A stretch of DNA of 64,000 nucleotides from Cytophagales bacterium (GTDB taxonomy: Bacteria > Bacteroidota > Bacteroidia > Cytophagales > Spirosomataceae): NCBI GenBank assembly GCA_013298025.1, contig JAAFJE010000018.1, positions 1 to 64,000 of the forward strand. The letters run 5' to 3'. A model generated the notes under the pieces. It ran no database searches and was not told the DNA's origin. It saw nothing but the letters and a program-made list of their open reading frames with translations. The translations under genes and the position numbers were made by a program. Positions 36,801-42,831 of this stretch are shown here, piece after piece. Position 1 is the stretch's first letter; every line of letters begins with the position of its first letter.

Positions 36801-37851
36801 TTGTATTGAAAGCATTGATTGCTTTTACCCGTACAAAATACTGTTGGCCAGGCTTAAATCCGCCAAAACTATAGCCTTGAATATAGGTGGTATCACTCAG
36901 CAGTTTAACACTAAAATCAGCTACAGAGGCTATTTCGAGCAAGTATTTTTCGGCAGAAACAAGCGGTTGCCATACAAAAGTGGATGTATTATTTAAGGTA
37001 TAGTTGGCAGGCAACACGGGTGCAGACGTAAGACTTGCTACCTGTGCAAACTTGCTGATGGCGTGTTGCTGCATCACAGCCTGACATAAAGGGTGAAAAG
37101 TAGGTGCATACGAGCAATAACTCATAATGCTCCCTCTGGTTTTTTCAAGGGCATTTTCATAGCAATTCGACTCGGCAGGATAACAATGGTCTATGACACC
37201 GCCAGCCCAAGAACAGTTTTGGGTATGTGGCGAACCAAAATTATGCCCCAATTCGTGTGCAACCACCATCAAGCCTCTCGAATCGCCATTTTCTCCCCAA
37301 GGCGATACGCTTTCTACGCCTCCCAGATATGCCACGCCACCAGCACCCGAAAAGCCTTTTGTCACCAAATACATTACTTTGTCATATTGGTTACGAACAG
37401 CCTTTAAGTTGGCGTTGTTGGCCCACGTATCTGCTACCAAACCCAACATTTTGAATATATCCGATACGCCTTTGTAGGGGTCTTTGGCACTATCTTTCCA
37501 AATATTGATGTACGTAACAACCAATTGGGTATTGATTTCTTTTTCATAAATTTTTGAAATACGCTCAATTTGCTTATAAGCTTCGTATTTAATCAAGGTA
37601 GTATCTTGGTTAAATAAAGCGTAAGTATCAGAGTCGATGTCTATAGCAATACGGCATATATATCGCTGGCTCGCATCTATTCTAGCGTTTGCCCTACTCT
37701 TCATCCATTGAGGGGCTTTTTGCATTTGTTCGAGAATTTCGGCTGGCACAACGGCATCATTTACGCCACAAGCCATTGTACGGGTGTTTTCTTGTGCCAG
37801 CGTCTGTACCAAAGGCAAACACAACAACATGATGAGTAGAAGTTTTTTCAT
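30898..37851 (-). CDS. Giant secreted metzincin metalloprotease with FN3/Ig-like repeats and T9SS tail
   Basis: This 2317-aa exported protease is on the minus strand. A signal peptide (MKKLLLIMLLCLPLVQTLAQ) is followed by a reprolysin-like metzincin domain: HELGHNFGSPH at His199, Glu200, His203 and His209, with the Met-turn at GSIMSYC (Met243). Fibronectin III-like modules follow (about residues 280-600), then a propeller-like stretch (about 640-900, e.g. LDTKGLLWVTLSDGSYIRGI). Seven 186-residue units follow (about 905-2205), each a YC-x-G/S-x-KVSVAFTSTG module and a GTLTGTQSIIASNSGK Ig-like module. The last 80 residues form a type IX sorting domain (FKAYPSPSDGTVGLHYDALL, GMYFIRLTTASG, LLQKIQVIR). 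Export via T9SS and cell-surface or free location follow from that tail. Substrates are unknown. Confidence 0.88.
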   Translation of the reverse strand: MKKLLLIMLLCLPLVQTLAQENTRTMACGVNDAVVPAEILEQMQKAPQWMKSRANARIDASQRYICRIAIDIDSDTYALFNQDTTLIKYEAYKQIERISKIYEKEINTQLVVTYINIWKDSAKDPYKGVSDIFKMLGLVADTWANNANLKAVRNQYDKVMYLVTKGFSGAGGVAYLGGVESVSPWGENGDSRGLMVVAHELGHNFGSPHTQNCSWAGGVIDHCYPAESNCYENALEKTRGSIMSYCSYAPTFHPLCQAVMQQHAISKFAQVASLTSAPVLPANYTLNNTSTFVWQPLVSAEKYLLEIASVADFSVKLLSDTTYIQGYSFGGFKPGQQYFVRVKAINAFNTTPWSNVAKIQVNATGLIPPKLLYPQNQAGDIAQNTSLTLKFDAAANATSYEVQVTTFGDPYFKNPNKSLTTTTNSCTFTTPNYNQLLWRVRAVNASGQSAWSEVNTFWLKPAVSSAINIPNSGTNVPLTFPITYTGNSVLAGATVKFTLSTKSDFSSPVLVKTFAPNQFLSYNYVCMAQSLTPNTTYYLKVEEWFESSEAFAAMRNLPQGLMFQQTTQFTTGTTVLSSAWSFFNNDNKPTFNRDLGSLAIGARGIFVKNAQGLVKIDPDTLNLKVFDRASTNGLVGNQLSMLSVTNNDNALWMINTMSKRIEYSGVFPKTTYNLLQLNQQTGAKMSSVDLSNPDDVSPSSFDMNSKIVYGYAGGGYYVLAKIESGKITTLIKFNESNKYYYTPVWNSQYAWVQVYDWGTGLWELRRYDLAAKTFTSFNNTNTPFAGRFYYQYKLDTKGLLWVTLSDGSYIRGIASYDGSTWKLYNYKNVPLLSNPNNFTFDNANNLYVFDNARVLKYDGTSWQKLADFPLADNFKDVQMDAKGKMWLMYAHGMVRFSAGDLTQIATSPLATNQFCLGTKVDVSFTTTGNVAKGNIYTVQLSDANGSFSTPVTIGTLSSEATKGTIAATIPTNLTLGTKYRVRVVASNPTTTGFDNGSDVTLIGLPTGTLTGTQSIIASNSGKLTVNLSGTSPWSFTINDQNITGVTSSPYTHTVSPSTTTTYTLSKVTNVCGTVTPTSNNTAVVTVLPQQLTNKLASTSYCQGSKVSVAFTSTGTFKSDNVYSVELSDALGSFAKPVVIGKLSSLSNTGTIEAIIPTSTQGALQYRLRVVSSSPQVVGADNGANILIQSLPTGTLTGTQSIIASNSGKLTVNLSGTSPWSFTINDQNVTGVTSSPYTHTVSPTATTTYTLSKVTNVCGTVTPTSNNTAVVTVLPQQLTNKLASTSYCQSSKVSVAFTSTGTFKSDNVYTVELSDALGSFAKPVVIGKLSSLANTGTIEAIIPTSTQGGSLYRLRVVSSSPQVVGADNGANLLIQSLPTGTLTGTQSIIASNSGKLTVNLSGTSPWSFTINDQNVTGVTSSPYTHTVSPTATTTYTLSKVTNVCGTVTPTSNNTAVVTVLPQQLTNKLASTSYCQSSKVSVAFTSTGTFKSDNVYTVELSDALGSFAKPVVIGKLSSLANTGTIEAIIPTSTQGGSLYRLRVVSSSPQVVGADNGANLLIQSLPTGTLTGTQSIIASNSGKLTVNLSGTSPWSFTINDQNVTGVTSSPYTHTVSPTATTTYTLSKVTNVCGTVTPTSNNTAVVTVLPQQLTNKLASTSYCQSSKVSVAFTSTGTFKSDNVYTVELSDALGSFAKPVVIGKLSSLANTGTIEAIIPTSTQGGSLYRLRVVSSSPQVVGADNGANLLIQSLPTGTLTGTQSIIASNSGKLTVNLSGTSPWSFTINDQNVTGVTSSPYTHTVSPTATTTYTLSKVTNVCGTVTPTSNNTAVVTVLPQQLTNKLASTSYCQSSKVSVAFTSTGTFKSDNVYTVELSDALGSFAKPVVIGKLSSLANTGTIEAIIPTSTQGGSLYRLRVVSSSPQVVGADNGANLLIQSLPTGTLTGTQSIIASNSGKLTVNLSGTSPWSFTINDQNVTGVTSSPYTHTVSPTATTTYTLSKVTNVCGTVTPTSNNTAVVTVLPQQLTNKLASTSYCQGSKVSVAFTSTGTFKSDNVYSVELSDALGSFAKPVVIGKLSSLANTGAIESIIPTSTQGGSLYRLRVVSSSPQVVGTDNGANILIQSLPTGTLTGTQSIIASNSGKLTVNLSGTSPWSFTINEQSVTGITSSPYTHTVSPSTTTTYTLSKVTNVCGTVTPTSNNTAVVTVTPKVSNSTVGTQAASQTQVVADMPIAISEQPATASFKAYPSPSDGTVGLHYDALLSETAQVSVVSMTGEVVQSTTVTARQGTNVFEMKIEQSGMYFIRLTTASGVSLLQKIQVIR
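31242..35130 (-). repeat. Seven tandem 558-bp repeats inside the giant protease gene
   Basis: The period is exactly 558 bp (186 codons), as shown by repeated blocks beginning at about 31376, 31934, 32492, 33050, 33608, 34166 and 34724. The four central copies (blocks at 31934, 32492, 33050 and 33608) looked identical base for base, and the identity runs into the next unit to about 34299. The two end units are diverged, as expected for an array that expands from its middle. The outer limits are approximate. Confidence 0.9.
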
Positions 37852-38022
37852 AAATATATAAGCAATTAAGTAGCAATGGATAAAATACGTATGCGTAGGA
37901 TTTCGGACTGACGATGTTACGTTGCTAAAAGTTATTCTAAAACCATGCCATAAGCAACATTTTTACCAAATAAGTAAAATAAAATATCAAATAGATACCA
38001 TTTTTAACACGCCCAAATCAAT

Positions 38023-38487
38023 TTATTCAACGTTGGTACAGCCATCTATGAGCCTTCGATGATAGTTGATTTGCCCCAAATGATAGCCCAAATGGGTGGT
38101 TAAATGCACCAAAAGATACGCTGTAGAAGTTTTTTCGGTAAAAACCAAGAGCGGATATTCGCTAGGCAAATCGGCTTCATGTAATTGCATGAGGGTAGCC
38201 TCCACCATCAGGCGTGTGGCTTCGATTTGTGCTAAAAGTGTTGCTTGGGGAATATTTTTATCTGAAAATTCTCGTTCACGGTGACGCACATAGCCCGTAT
38301 TACCGAGCGTAGCCCCGATATAAGTATGCAAATTGCCCATCAGGTGCAGGCATAAATTACCAGCCGAATTGTTGATTTGATGAGCCGTGAGCCAAAGCGA
38401 TGCCTCGTTTGGATAAAGGCTTATTTCTTGATAAAGCCTTCGTAAATCTCGGTCGAAAAGGGCTTGTACAATCGGAATGAGTGCCAT
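38023..38487 (-). CDS. DinB/DUF1572-type four-helix-bundle protein
   Basis: This 154-aa cytoplasmic protein has the DinB-like four-helix pattern. It shows LYQEISLYPNEASLWLTAHQ, NSAGNLCLHLMGNLHTYIG, YVRHREREFSDKNIPQATLL and VHLTTHLGYHLGQINYHRRL. The spaced histidines (HLMGNLH, HLTTHLGYHLGQ) are the expected metal ligands. Members are often thiol-dependent transferases; no substrate can be named. It lies 8 bases after the DUF695-like gene and is probably co-transcribed with it. Confidence 0.8.
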   Translation of the reverse strand: MALIPIVQALFDRDLRRLYQEISLYPNEASLWLTAHQINNSAGNLCLHLMGNLHTYIGATLGNTGYVRHREREFSDKNIPQATLLAQIEATRLMVEATLMQLHEADLPSEYPLLVFTEKTSTAYLLVHLTTHLGYHLGQINYHRRLIDGCTNVE

Positions 38488-38495
38488 CTGTGGGG

Positions 38496-39596
38496 TTAAT
38501 GTCGGCTAAAACGCTTGTAGGTTTTCCAATATTTATCTCGGTAAAGATACACCTCAAAAGTATATAAATCAGGATTTTGTAATTTTAGTTGGTCTAATTT
38601 TTTACTAATACCCCTAAAATCTTTGCTCACCAAAAAGATGTCGAATAGGTTATCGCCAAACTCTCTTCCAATAGGCAGCGTTCCTGTAGGTAATACGGCA
38701 TCTAACACGGTATCTTCTATCAACTGAAAGGTTTGATACTCGTCTTCCGAAGGCAATCCTTTGTTTGCAGCACCATTGTATTGTGTACTGACAATCACCA
38801 CCCAAGGATGCGAAGCTTTGGCATCCCAATCGAGCAGTGTCAAACAAGCGTTGGCTACCACCCTGTTGCCATTGGGCAAGGTAGCCTCAAAAACGCCATG
38901 CTCTTCCTCTGGTGGCGGAACGTAGCTTGCCTCGTAGCATTCGATAAATTCTGTTTGTCGCCATACCAAAAAAGCAGGAAGTTTGTGCATTGGCACTAAT
39001 GTTTTGTGGGCGGCTAAGGCTTCGGCCTTGCTTATCATCCGAATGGTGTCGAGGGTATTCACCAAAGTGCTTTCGCCAAGATAGCTTTCTAAGAAAAGGT
39101 AAATGCCATTTTCTACGGGTAATTGATTGCTGTCGTTGAGGTCTTCATAGACAAACGTGAGGTCTATTTCATCGGGACAGTCTTCGGTTTCGTTGGCAAA
39201 AAAAGTAAGATTTTCACAAGTAAAAGTCAGCCCTTCGGCTTCAATCACAAGGGTATCGGCATTGAAAGGAGGTTTGAGGGCGGTAAATTTCCAGCCTTGT
39301 ACCGTTGGTGCAGCCGCAATGAGTTCTTCTACATACACAATCTTTTTCACGTCGCTATCAACTGTCACGATAAACTCAAGCGTATGTTCGTCGTGTACGC
39401 CCAATTGACAAAAGAAGCCATTGTTTAACGTCTGCAATTGGGAAGAAATTTCATCCATAAGTGCTTCGTCCAAAACCTTGGTTTGTTGGTATTGGTCGTA
39501 GAAATGTTGTTGATGCAACAAAAACCATTGCCAAAAATCTTGATAAGAAGCTATCGCCGTAGCCGATGCTGGGGAAATATTATTGGATACATTCAT
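38496..39596 (-). CDS. DUF695-like protein of unknown function
   Basis: This 366-aa protein has no signal peptide. The N-terminal half (FWQWFLLHQQHFYDQYQQTK, VDSDVKKIVYVEELIAAAPT, GWKFTALKPPF) is typical of Bacteroidota proteins paired with DUF695. The C-terminal part (HPWVVIVSTQYNGAANKGLP, EDTVLDAVLPTGTLPIGREF and a final LYTFEVYLYRDKYWKTYKR) resembles DUF695. The function is not known. It heads a two-gene unit with the DinB-like gene. A minus-strand -7 element is at 39679-39686. Confidence 0.65.
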   Translation of the reverse strand: MNVSNNISPASATAIASYQDFWQWFLLHQQHFYDQYQQTKVLDEALMDEISSQLQTLNNGFFCQLGVHDEHTLEFIVTVDSDVKKIVYVEELIAAAPTVQGWKFTALKPPFNADTLVIEAEGLTFTCENLTFFANETEDCPDEIDLTFVYEDLNDSNQLPVENGIYLFLESYLGESTLVNTLDTIRMISKAEALAAHKTLVPMHKLPAFLVWRQTEFIECYEASYVPPPEEEHGVFEATLPNGNRVVANACLTLLDWDAKASHPWVVIVSTQYNGAANKGLPSEDEYQTFQLIEDTVLDAVLPTGTLPIGREFGDNLFDIFLVSKDFRGISKKLDQLKLQNPDLYTFEVYLYRDKYWKTYKRFSRH

Positions 39597-39678
39597 GTAA
39601 AAAGTAGGTAAGTATAAGTGCTGAATGTTTAGTATGGTTATGGCAGTACGAAAGGGTCAATCATTCGCACCGCTATAA

Positions 39679-39686
39679 CAAATATA
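39679..39686 (-). promoter_or_regulatory. Putative -7 element for the DUF695-like gene
   Basis: On the minus strand TATATTTG (plus CAAATATA) matches TAnnTTTG and is 83 bases before the DUF695-like ATG. No TTG at about 20 bases upstream was found, so only the -7 box supports it. Confidence 0.4.
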
Positions 39687-39742
39687 CAATAATCCTTCAC
39701 ATTTTACTTATGTACTTTGGCAAAAAGTTCAACTTGGTAACA

Positions 39743-39779
39743 TCAGCCCACCTTTTCGCAAACATAATGTTGTGGGCTG
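39743..39779 (-). repeat. Inverted repeat downstream of the Doc gene, attC-like half
   Basis: CAGCCCAC (39743-39750) and GTGGGCTG (39772-39779) pair with a 21-base loop. On the minus strand the sequence reads GCCCACAACATTATGTTTGC, similar in pattern to the attC-like arm near 42158 (ACGCACAATATCGGTTTGG). It may be the degenerate end of a cassette-recombination site, or simply the toxin gene terminator. Confidence 0.4.
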
Positions 39780-39785
39780 GTATTT

Positions 39786-40163
39786 TTACTTGTTTGTAGT
39801 TCGCTGTTTTATCCAAGTTGCAATTTCTTGAAAGTCAAGTTGTCCTGATGCTACTGCGATAACAAAGTCGTACTTTTCGTCTTGTGTGGCTTGCATATCT
39901 TTGCCAAAATTCTTCAAAATCAAACGCATCAAAACGTAACCTGTTCTTTTGTTACCGTCTATAAAAGGGTGATTTTTGACTATGCTTTCCAAAATTGCAC
40001 CTGCTTTTTCTTCGGGGTTTGGGTAAAATTCAGTTTCTCCAAAACCGCTAAAAGGTCGTTCCAGTGCCGCTTTTAGTCCATTTTCATCTCTCACACCTTG
40101 CAAACCAGCAAACTGTCGTATCAAAACTTGATGAATCTCAAGAACTTCTTGATAGTCTATCAT
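39786..40163 (-). CDS. Doc-type toxin of a toxin-antitoxin pair (Fic/DOC fold)
   Basis: This 125-aa protein has the Fic core HPFIDGNKRTGY, and the N-terminal 'I-x-x-HQ-LI' helix of Doc-like toxins (EVLEIHQVLIRQFAGLQGVR) precedes it. Doc phosphorylates EF-Tu using this motif; canonical Fic has G-N-x-R and adenylylates instead. Here the motif HPFIDGNKRTG is the classic Fic form in a Doc-length scaffold, so the reaction cannot be decided by eye. The antitoxin gene is upstream and overlaps by 4 bp (ATGA-type), supporting translational coupling. It is in the accessory island next to attC-like sequences. Confidence 0.85.
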   Translation of the reverse strand: MIDYQEVLEIHQVLIRQFAGLQGVRDENGLKAALERPFSGFGETEFYPNPEEKAGAILESIVKNHPFIDGNKRTGYVLMRLILKNFGKDMQATQDEKYDFVIAVASGQLDFQEIATWIKQRTTNK

Positions 40164-40339
40164 TTAGCCAATTTTTCAAGTAGTTCTCGGTCTTCTGTCA
40201 AAATTGTATTCAAGTTTATTGAAAGACGCATTTTCTCCGTTGTCGTTTTTTCTACTTGGCGAAGGTATTGCAAAAGTTCACCCAAAACTTCATTGGGTAA
40301 ATTGTTCACAATTTGTACTATTTCTTGTTTGAGTTCCAT
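40160..40339 (-). CDS. Antitoxin partner of the Doc-type toxin
   Basis: This 59-aa acidic/hydrophobic protein (MELKQEIVQIVNNLPNEVLG ... LLEKLAK) precedes the toxin and overlaps its start by four bases. I choose ATG 40339 because AAGGAG lies just upstream, a proper Shine-Dalgarno site; an in-frame GTG two codons earlier would fall inside it. SD-led starts are rare elsewhere in this window, which fits an acquired module. There is no recognisable DNA-binding fold beyond a predicted helix pair; assignment is from context. Confidence 0.7.
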   Translation of the reverse strand: MELKQEIVQIVNNLPNEVLGELLQYLRQVEKTTTEKMRLSINLNTILTEDRELLEKLAK

Positions 40340-40479
40340 AATCACTCCTTTTTTAGATATTGCTAAGATACGGATTATTTGGATAAAGTTGTTTCAAAAA
40401 CTTTAAAAATTGCTCTGTGAAGTAACGACTGCTTTCTTGCTCAATATTAGTTTTATCTTAACAATATTAGCACCTGTTT

Positions 40480-42006
40480 TTATTTTCTTGGTATTACCAC
40501 CTTAAAACGTCCTATTTTTTGCTTATCAATACCATTCTTTTTAGAAAGCATTGAGGCTTGTGGATTCGTCCTGATTTGTTTAAGTAGATTAAGTTTACGC
40601 AAATAGGTAACTTCTTTGTCATAAGTGTCTCTATCGTTTGTATTCATAGCTGAATAAATATCAATAGGTGATAACTCCTTGTCATTCATTCCTGCAACCA
40701 AAATCCTTTTATGTATTGGACTTAACTCAAAATCAGAAAACAAACGCAAAAACTCCTCTTGTATTGATGTAAAGTCGGATTTATTAAACAACGTTACAGT
40801 AAACCAAACCGTATTTGAATATAATTTAGGCTTTTGAAGTTCGTTTTGTTGCATTAGCGTAAAAATACGTTTCATGCCTTCGCCCATTTCACGCATCGTT
40901 TGGTTTACTTTCAAGGTGTAGGCAATTTTAGCATTTCTGGAATCATGACGGTTATCTAAGGCTTCCAAATCTTGAACAGTAAGTGTAGAGAGCAAAGCAC
41001 CAGGACTTTTGATTTCCATACGGTCATTAAAAATATGTATTTCAATGCCTCTGCCTTCCGCTGCATAATCTCTGTGTGCTATTGCATTGATTAAAGCCTC
41101 TTTACAAGCGTCTTCGGGATAAATAAACTTTTGTTTGAATTGTGCATTTGCGGTAAATTCTGTTTTGTATGCCAAATACGGACGCATTGATTCCCAAGAT
41201 TTGAATATTAACTCATAAATATTACCTTGCACAAACTCATCACTAATCACATTGTATTTTTCGCCTGACAATAACTCTGTACCTGCAATTTTAATAAAAC
41301 GTATTTGGCAACGTGGATGCCATCTTTGTATATCTTTTGCAAATAATAAAACCGCTGCTCTTGTAAGTCGCAAGCCATTAGTAGCATATTGGGCTAAACC
41401 TAAATGTTGTAAATATCTTTCAACAGTATAGCCTTTCAAATAACTGTCTGCCAAAGATTGTAGTAAGGGGATGTCTAAATCTGATACCGTTGCTCCGTCA
41501 ACGAATTGCCTATCATATTCTCTTGACTTTATTTCTTGTCGGTCAAATTGCAATTTTTTAACGTTAGCGGGTACAGTCTGCCGTTTTTCATTACGACGCA
41601 TGACTCTGCCGTCTCTTAATTGGTATATTTCAGCACTTCCTTTATCCACTTGAAAAAACAAAATGACATTTCCTTCAATGGTGGCTTTTAATTTATACAC
41701 CATTGGTAATTCTTGTCCGTCATAAACGTGTGTTTTGGGTGAGTTCAGCATCATCTCAATATCTTCATCCGAATGTGGTACGCCCGTAATGGTAGTATCG
41801 TCTTCTACGCCAATGATTATTTCCCCACCATCTGTATTGGCAAACGCTACCAACGCTTCTGCAATATCTTCGCATATTTTTTTTGCAAGACGGGGCTTTT
41901 TATTATCAGGTTTCCCTTCTAATGCCAATTTAAACTCCCTAAAATCACTTTCTCCGACAAGAATGGAATTTTTGATTCTTTCTTGTAAAATCAATATGTC
42001 TGTCAT
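40480..42006 (-). CDS. AlbA_2/Schlafen-type ATP-binding protein, putative transcriptional regulator
   Basis: This 508-aa protein starts with an AlbA_2 (Schlafen-type) domain: ESDFREFKLALEGK, then ALVAFANTDGGEIIIGVEDD. A middle domain follows with RLTRAAVLLFAKDIQRWHPR, and then a HATPase_c_4 region: CKEALINAIAHRDYAAEGRG, IEIHIFNDRMEIKSPGALL. The C-terminus (residues about 420-508) has a winged-helix-like ending. Such proteins are widespread and mobile; many are linked to stress response or defence, but the function is undefined. It is followed by the attC-like segment in which the orphan gene ends. Confidence 0.8.
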   Translation of the reverse strand: MTDILILQERIKNSILVGESDFREFKLALEGKPDNKKPRLAKKICEDIAEALVAFANTDGGEIIIGVEDDTTITGVPHSDEDIEMMLNSPKTHVYDGQELPMVYKLKATIEGNVILFFQVDKGSAEIYQLRDGRVMRRNEKRQTVPANVKKLQFDRQEIKSREYDRQFVDGATVSDLDIPLLQSLADSYLKGYTVERYLQHLGLAQYATNGLRLTRAAVLLFAKDIQRWHPRCQIRFIKIAGTELLSGEKYNVISDEFVQGNIYELIFKSWESMRPYLAYKTEFTANAQFKQKFIYPEDACKEALINAIAHRDYAAEGRGIEIHIFNDRMEIKSPGALLSTLTVQDLEALDNRHDSRNAKIAYTLKVNQTMREMGEGMKRIFTLMQQNELQKPKLYSNTVWFTVTLFNKSDFTSIQEEFLRLFSDFELSPIHKRILVAGMNDKELSPIDIYSAMNTNDRDTYDKEVTYLRKLNLLKQIRTNPQASMLSKKNGIDKQKIGRFKVVIPRK

Positions 42007-42035
42007 TGTATCATTTTATTAATTACTCAAAATTG

Positions 42036-42158
42036 GTCTAACGAACAAGGCTTGACGATGTGGCGGATTTTTAGCATAAAAGAATTACAGATGTTGAAGC
42101 TTGCACAAATGTTTCATAGAATCACTTCTGCCGCCATATTACCAAACCGATATTGTGC
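42036..42158 (-). repeat. Putative attC-like recombination site between two cassette-like genes
   Basis: On the plus strand it begins GTCTAAC (42036-42042, fits RYYYAAC), and its minus-strand end reads GTTAGAC (fits GTTRRRY). The opposite end (42152-42158, ATTGTGC) is a degenerate match. Inside, TGGCGG (42061-42066) pairs with CCGCCA (42131-42136), and the wider arms match 8 of 9. It separates the orphan gene from the AlbA_2 gene, both on the minus strand, as an integron cassette site would. No integrase is in the window. Confidence 0.45.
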
Positions 42159-42165
42159 GTAATTT

Positions 42166-42723
42166 TTAATTCAGTTCAACTTTGAGTTTAGATTCAATTA
42201 GTCCATTACTCAATAATTCAATTTCAAACTCATTTTCTATTTTCATATAGGCAAAGTTTGTCCTTCCATATTCACAAATTCTTTTTACAATTTTTCCAAT
42301 TACAATCAATAAAGCTTTTTGGATTTCGTTTTCATATTCATAAAAATTTGGAAACATTGCTTTAATGTTCCAGTTAATCGATTCGATTTTTCCAATTTCT
42401 GGCTTGTATTTAATGTTTTCAGCTTTTCTAATATCCGATTTAAAAATCACAGAAGCTTTAAAGTATTTTTTGTCAGTTCGATACTCTATCATTATCTTCT
42501 CTATCAGTTCAGGTACTTTTAAAAATAGAAGTCCACCACAAAATATGTTGATTAATAGAAATTTTCCTTTGTACAAAAAGAATTCAAAATCACCTTTGAG
42601 AAGTTGTTGTTCCTTTGAACTTAGATTTAAAGAAATCAGTTCAAATTCTTTATCAAGGCCAAAATGAAAATCCTGTCCTATTTTGAATTCAATATCTTTT
42701 ATTTTATCTAGTAAATTATCCAT
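42166..42723 (-). CDS. Protein of unknown function in attC-like-flanked cassette
   Basis: This 185-aa protein has no signal peptide, membrane span or domain I recognise. It is rich in Lys, Glu, Phe and Ile, e.g. KIKDIEFKIGQDFHFGLDKE and GKFLLINIFCGGLLFLKVPE. Base composition is more AT-rich than its neighbours, which fits acquired DNA. It starts only eight bases inside a sequence with GTTGTGC (minus strand), a degenerate cassette-end motif, and ends next to the attC-like site at 42152. It is a likely orphan cassette gene; function is unknown. Confidence 0.6.
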   Translation of the reverse strand: MDNLLDKIKDIEFKIGQDFHFGLDKEFELISLNLSSKEQQLLKGDFEFFLYKGKFLLINIFCGGLLFLKVPELIEKIMIEYRTDKKYFKASVIFKSDIRKAENIKYKPEIGKIESINWNIKAMFPNFYEYENEIQKALLIVIGKIVKRICEYGRTNFAYMKIENEFEIELLSNGLIESKLKVELN

Positions 42724-42730
42724 TTTCTCA

Positions 42731-42765
42731 AATTACGCACAACATAAGGCTCGCCACTCCTGCAA
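42731..42765 (-). repeat. Second attC-like end, upstream of the orphan gene
   Basis: On the minus strand GAGCCTTATGTTGTGCGTAA precedes the orphan gene start. GTTGTGC (42737-42743) resembles the R' box GTTRRRY with one mismatch, and GCCTTATGTT matches the other site's GCCTTGTTCGTT end. Only one arm is visible; the rest may have been lost or lie in the hairpin-rich sequence to 42830. Confidence 0.35.
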
Positions 42766-42789
42766 AAATACTAATGATAAAAACTCTTT

Positions 42790-42826
42790 TGAGCAAAATA
42801 AATTCCGAAGGAATTCATTTTGCTCA
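42790..42826 (-). terminator. Hairpin downstream of the amidohydrolase gene
   Basis: TGAGCAAAATAAATTCC (42790-42806) pairs with GGAATTCATTTTGCTCA (42810-42826) with one mismatch and a GAA loop. It sits 6 bases beyond the amidohydrolase stop on the minus strand. The T-run is interrupted, so it may stabilise the 3' end as much as terminate. Confidence 0.65.
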
Positions 42827-42831
42827 ATTAC

